This document shows positions 18,156 to 21,666 of a DNA stretch of 21,666 nucleotides, one piece after another. The DNA is taken from assembly GCA_000444245.1 (NCBI GenBank), contig ATSW01009279.1:1-21666 (forward strand). Direction: 5' to 3'. The translations under genes and the position numbers were made by a program. This DNA comes from Botryllus schlosseri (Eukaryota > Chordata > Ascidiacea > Stolidobranchia > Styelidae). The notes beneath the pieces were generated by a model. The model was not told where the DNA came from, ran no database searches, and was given only the letters and a program-made list of their open reading frames with translations. The stretch's first letter is position 1; every line of letters starts with the position of its first letter.

Positions 18156-18417
18156 TTGTTTTTGGGGTATTCATGGTGTTTGTCGACTACTATGGTCATT
18201 TACACCAGGCCGATATCTTCTTATTTTCCGTAACTGCCGACTTATAGCACGGCCCACCTCTAAGCTTTTGTAAGACACCGCTGAGGTGGCGAGGAGGAGC
18301 CTAGGTAAACCTCCAACACTTAGGTATCGGAATTCGGAAGTCGACCTCGGTCGGACTCGAACCCGCACCCATTGGTGTTGCTGCCGCAGATTATACCACT
18401 GCGCTATCTCGCCACAC
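18156..18417 (-). mobile_element. Full-length tRNA-derived SINE with 12-bp target duplication
   Basis: The head at 18417 reads GTGTGGCGAGATAGCGCAGT on the minus strand. The A box TAGCGCAGTGG (18406-18396) and B box GGTTCGAGTC (18363-18354) are both close to consensus. A body of about 170 bp ends in an A-rich tail at 18167-18156. Perfect ACTTGTTCTGTT copies flank it (18144-18155 and 18418-18429), as in LINE-driven insertion. The body differs from the SINEs at 2.3 and 17.3 kb. A functional tRNA is unlikely because the acceptor ends do not pair. Confidence 0.9.
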
Positions 18418-19217
18418 ACTTGTTCTGTTCGGGTTTACATATAAATTTACGAGCAAACATTTTCGACCATGAACAATTGAACATTAACAAAGACAAGGCT
18501 GCATACCAATATAACTGGTGATATTAATTTCAGGGTTGGAGCGTAATGCTTTGATAGCAACGAAACACTCCCTAGTCCTTTTTCATCAAAAAGTCAGCTT
18601 AGTCGATAGGGCATCCGCAATAAGAATGCGCCTAATCTGATAGCCGAACTTTAGAAGCAGGTATATCATTGTCCGATTTATGACGAGTGTCAGCCGAAAA
18701 TATTCGGGTTCATTTCAATATGATTATGTTATTCAATTGTATATTAAAGTTCTGTACCTCCAAGAAGCTGTTCCCTGCATTGGGACAAATTATGGAAATA
18801 CTTCGGAATTTTTTATTTCAAACGACTGTTCACTTATTTGATGAGACTGACAACTTCAAATCGAGAAGGTTTCGCAGACATTACGAAGTCACCCTGATAG
18901 ACGTTACTATCTTCACATATATAGATTTTTATATAATCCATCAAAACGTCTCTAAACAACAATATGTTTGTATCAGCAGGTTACTCGAAAATTGGCAATG
19001 AAAATGAGTTTCCACACTACCATAGTCCATGTCAGACGATTATTATGATGATATGAGTCATGAGGTTTTAGCAGTTGTGGTGCGAAACAGTCTCATGCTT
19101 TCTCAAATTAAAAAATAAAATAAAAATTAGGTTATCAAACATTTTATAAATTTAGAGGTCTCGCGGACCCCCTGAAATTGCTTCGCGGACCCCTGGTTGA
19201 GAACTGCTGGCCTAGGG

Positions 19218-19365
19218 CATGGGCGATGTAAGGAGGAGGCATGGTGACACCAGCGAGAAGGCTACTCCAAGTTGTTTCGACACCTTCCTATCTTTTCATT
19301 GTATCGCAGTCTTGTGATGTTTTGAAACGATGAAAATATTATTGAACCTGATTGATTGATTGAAT
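19218..19365 (+). mobile_element. Retroposon 3' region ending in a GATT tandem
   Basis: It contains the 19268-19302 arm, then GAAACGATGAAAATATTATT, and ends in TGATTGATTGATTGA at about 19351-19365. It lies head to head with the minus-oriented piece at 17421-17547 once the hAT element is set aside. No coding sequence is visible. Confidence 0.5.
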
Positions 19366-19522
19366 ACACACTGAAAGATAATATTCTGTATCAAGTGACA
19401 AAAAAATTGACCTCTTTCCATAAAATGGATTGAAATGCGACCAAAAACGCGACCCCAGCGCAGCGAACGTCAGAGTTTCGTAAAAAAATAGGGTAAATCG
19501 GGACTCGAGTCAAAGTGATGAC

Positions 19523-19922
19523 TAGGGCAAGTTTTTGTTGCAGTTAAATCCGTGGAAAGTTGCATATTTATTCATTTATTTTCGAAAAAAGTTGCAGAAG
19601 TTGCATTTTGACCACATTTTGCTCGGTTGACTAAAAAAAAGGTCAATTTTCCGGTTCAGCTCCCGAAATACCCGTAAAAGCGTTACTTCGGTGCTGATTT
19701 ACGGTGTTTCAGTAGAATTTGGCCGTGTATTTCACCAGAAACGAAAATACCTTCATTAAAAATCGAAAAAGTTGCATAAAAAATATGGACAAAAGTTGCA
19801 AAGAGTTGCACTATAAGATTCCTTCAAACAGCTTAAAACAGCATTCTACATATCTTACGAGTATTTAGGAAGCTGCCGGAAGCTGTAAAAAAAAGTTGTC
19901 AAAGTTTCAAAAACTTGCCCTA
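19523..19922. mobile_element. Non-autonomous hAT-like element (400 bp) with perfect TIRs and perfect 8-bp TSD
   Basis: The ends TAGGGCAAGTTTTTG and CAAAAACTTGCCCTA are a perfect 15-bp inverted repeat, flanked by GTGATGAC on both sides (19515-19522 and 19923-19930). Seven GTTGCA motifs (19537, 19559, 19591, 19600, 19771, 19795, 19805) all lie on the plus strand. The perfect ends suggest a fairly recent insertion. There is no coding capacity. Confidence 0.93.
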
Positions 19923-19930
19923 GTGATGAC

Positions 19931-19998
19931 CTTTTTTTAGTCAACGCAGAATGTTTGAAAAGTGTCCTCTTTTTGGATCTCAAAATATGGTAACACTA
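19931..19998 (-). mobile_element. Single hAT-like terminus related to the 2353-3470 element
   Basis: In reverse complement from 19998 the sequence reads TAGTGTTACCATATTTTGAG, then AGAGGACACTT. It resembles the right end of the 2353-3470 element (TAGGGTTACCATATTTC, then GGACACTC). The 19523-19922 element is inserted right beside or within it. The other end was not identified. Confidence 0.45.
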
Positions 19999-20249
19999 AC
20001 GTATCCGAACATGCGAACACTGCGCTAGACAATATTCTCAACAAGTCCTCCTATGAGGTGAGATACACCGACTCGAAAGACACTCTGCCGACATACGTTG
20101 TAATGACACCCTTCTCTCGCACCATTCTCGCAATTAATTTCTATACTCTCACTCTGCTGAACAAAAATGTGGAGTTTGGGCATCTTCCGGTTACACGAGT
20201 GCATGACCCTTTTGGCACTGCAGAAATTTACAGTTTACAATATGTCTAG
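19999..20249 (+). pseudogene. Unrecognised open stretch, possible exon or gene fragment
   Basis: About 80 codons are open up to the stop at about 20247-20249, with a varied, fairly protein-like composition (for example DNILNKSSYEVRY, PFSRTILAINFYTL, VEFGHLPVTRVHDPFG). The ATG at 19962 lies inside a transposon terminus, so the true start would be elsewhere. I do not recognise a family. It could be a chance frame, a captured gene fragment or a lone exon. Confidence 0.25.
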
Positions 20250-20522
20250 GGTACGAGGAAGAGCATGCAGGCTATCAATGAATAGCGGGCCATGTCTCGC
20301 CAAACGAAACAACCTCTTTATTACGGCATTATCTGCGCATAGGCATAGGCATATAATATAACTACAACAGACGTAGTCTACTTTGTACTCCACCGTTGTT
20401 CATGTTGCACACCATTGTCTCGTTTAGCAAGAGATCGCGCCTAGTTTTATGGCCTTAATTGTGAAATAATATTTCCAGGGATATCTACATTCCAGACTCC
20501 TCTATCTATCTATAGTCTAGAA
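20250..20522. other. No recognisable feature
   Basis: Unassigned DNA. A short TCTA tandem lies at about 20499-20514, just left of a hAT-like end. Confidence 0.45.
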
Positions 20523-20590
20523 CAGACGTCTCAAACTCAAATGTGCTCGCGGGCCATTTTCTAGTTTTTGATGACGCCGCGAGCCGCAGC
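20523..20590 (+). mobile_element. Single hAT-like terminus
   Basis: It starts CAGACGTCTCAAACTCAAAT, followed by CGCGGGCC and GCCGCGAGCCGC, a familiar left end of short hAT elements in animals. The right end is absent before the window ends or has decayed. Confidence 0.55.
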
Positions 20591-21127
20591 ATCAATAACA
20601 GGGATATTCAACGTATAATTTCCAAGTAGGCCTTATTTAACGGGACCTCGCAGACAGGCATTTCACAAACATCGTGGAAATTTAATTTAGGATTGCATTA
20701 TTCACGCTTGCCACGGAAAAAAATCACGGTTTCAAATATTTGAATAAAATTATTTTTGTGCCGGGCATAATTTTTTAATTATTGAGTCATAGACATCATA
20801 CGAGAGTTTGCATCATGACATCGTAAAACCAGCGTGTAGTTTGAGTACACGCTGGTAAAACTGTCGGGTTATAATACTGTAACTAGTGGACCTTTGACGT
20901 GCCACGATTTTATGTAGAATATTTTAAAATCTACTGAAGATTGATCTGATATCAGACATTGGAGCGGTGTAGCCTAATCCTGATTTTGATAAAGTCGTCA
21001 TAAGTATAGGCTATTGTTATTGTCATTGCCAACTTCAAATTAAATAAGCGTTACAATTTGCCTTCGATTATTATTGGAACATATCAATAACAACTTAAAT
21101 ATAATCATTATTGAGCCATAGTAATAG
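20591..21127. other. A+T-rich DNA with a perfect 11-bp hairpin
   Basis: There is no gene here. ACCAGCGTGTA (20828-20838) pairs perfectly with TACACGCTGGT (20846-20856) across a 7-nt loop. The stretch may be the interior of the hAT-like element that starts at 20523. Confidence 0.5.
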
Positions 21128-21411
21128 CATTGCTTCTTAATCTTTTTAGCAATCGTACCCCTTGTACTTCCAATGAGATTTCTCGTAGCCCCTGTCCGTT
21201 TTCAGCACAATTTCTGATGGTATCTATATTAAAATCAGAAAGCGTATTCACATAAAATCGCGCGTGGCGCGAATACTATTTTCCAGTTGAATTAGATTGG
21301 CCAAGAACATATTCCACAGCATATAGGCCTCATTCCACAATTCATCTCGTACACCCTGATGTGGTGCTTCGTACCCCGATGGGGTCTGCGGACCCTGGTT
21401 AAGAAACCCTG
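21128..21411. mobile_element. Probable short hAT-like element (284 bp)
   Basis: The left end CATTGCTTCTTAATCTTTTT is followed by CGTACCCCTTG. The right end in reverse complement is CAGGGTTTCTTAACCAGGGT, followed by GACCCC and GGGGTACGAAGC. The internal CGTACCCC blocks mirror each other. Flanks AGTAATAG and GAATAGAA do not match well, so the target duplication is decayed or the ends are off by a few bases. Confidence 0.55.
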
Positions 21412-21666
21412 GAATAGAAATGTCCAATCGGCGAATAATTCATTCATGTTGCAGCTGTAGAGCGTACTACTATCCAACTCGCCACCGATAATAACATCGA
21501 TAAAGAGAACAAACGACACCCAGCACGTAACCAACTATACGTCATAGAATGCCAATGGTTGCCATACTGACCTGACTGGATAGCTATATACCCTCCGCAA
21601 CGCAAGCTACGACCTTTTGATATATTACTATTCCCCGTGACAGTTTCACAGATTGTTGCGTCCGCC
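21412..21666. other. No recognisable feature
   Basis: Unassigned sequence to the window edge. The minus-strand frame 21534-21292 runs into the transposon end and shows no family resemblance. Confidence 0.45.

Larger units (their letters stand above)
17556..19209. mobile_element. Non-autonomous hAT-like element (1654 bp) with perfect 8-bp TSD and a nested SINE
   Basis: The left end CAGTGGTTCTCAACCTTTTT is followed by CTTCGCGGACCCC. The right end in reverse complement is CAGCAGTTCTCAACCAGGGG, then TCCGCGAAGC. It is flanked by perfect GCCTAGGG copies (17548-17555 and 19210-19217). CGCGGACCCC is repeated near both ends. Nested inside are a second hAT-like end (17980) and a SINE (18156-18417). 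The plus-strand frame 18687-19001 shows no transposase motif. Confidence 0.93.

Noticed and set aside
18340-18417. Functional tRNA gene
   Set aside because: The A and B boxes are good, but the acceptor stem does not close and the unit is the head of a SINE with an A-rich tail and a target duplication.
18687-19001. 104-codon plus-strand frame as a transposase remnant
   Set aside because: It shows none of the expected hAT features (no zinc-finger pattern, no dimerisation-domain motif) and is best seen as chance in the element's interior.
1-21666. CRISPR arrays, bacterial operons, rRNA genes, retroviral or Polinton-like genes
   Set aside because: I saw no spaced identical repeats, no ribosome-binding-site-led gene clusters, no rRNA-like blocks and no reverse transcriptase, integrase or capsid motifs in any frame I read.

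Overview
This is eukaryotic (animal) DNA: A+T-rich, mostly non-coding, with spliced coding exons flanked by GT/AG sites, tRNA-derived SINEs and many short hAT-type DNA transposons. Scattered single ambiguous bases (N) indicate a draft assembly. Several introns of 60-65 bp together with hAT ends of the CAGTGGTTCTCAA / CAGGGGTGGCCAA type would fit a tunicate or another invertebrate deuterostome. That placement is an inference, not something the sequence proves.

The one gene I can establish lies on the minus strand from about 16.11 kb down to 6.25 kb. Fifteen coding exons can be read by eye. Their phases join without conflict into about 478 residues that match the MBOAT1/MBOAT2 lysophospholipid acyltransferases over their whole length, from the N-terminal membrane region to the last membrane helix. 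The Asn (DNWN) and His (WHG) residues characteristic of the MBOAT family are present. The true 3' end (stop codon and any last short exon) is not settled.

The rest is repeat-rich. Eight elements have pairable hAT-like ends: 2353-3470, 5137-6069, 12883-13486, 13137-14027, 15214-15883, 17556-19209, 19523-19922 and 21128-21411. Three of these have perfect 8-bp target duplications and three have duplications with one or two mismatches. Single hAT-like ends occur near 2932, 10429, 17980, 19998 and 20523. A minus-strand SINE (18156-18417) with a perfect 12-bp target duplication sits inside the 17556-19209 element, which itself split older retroposon sequence, so a three-step insertion history can be read. 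Two other SINE heads lie near 2.3 kb and 17.3 kb. Unusual arrays occur at 21-70 (GATTAC), about 1.0-1.45 kb (GACTCGAGTC), 16.4-16.97 kb (GGATT) and inside 19523-19922 (GTTGCA).

Layout: 0-2.1 kb repeats and unassigned DNA; 2.1-3.5 kb SINE plus hAT element; 3.5-5.1 kb unassigned; 5.1-6.07 kb hAT element just beyond the readable end of the gene; 6.25-16.11 kb MBOAT gene, with hAT elements in its upstream introns; 16.2-21.6 kb nested mobile-element graveyard with no gene that I can recognise.
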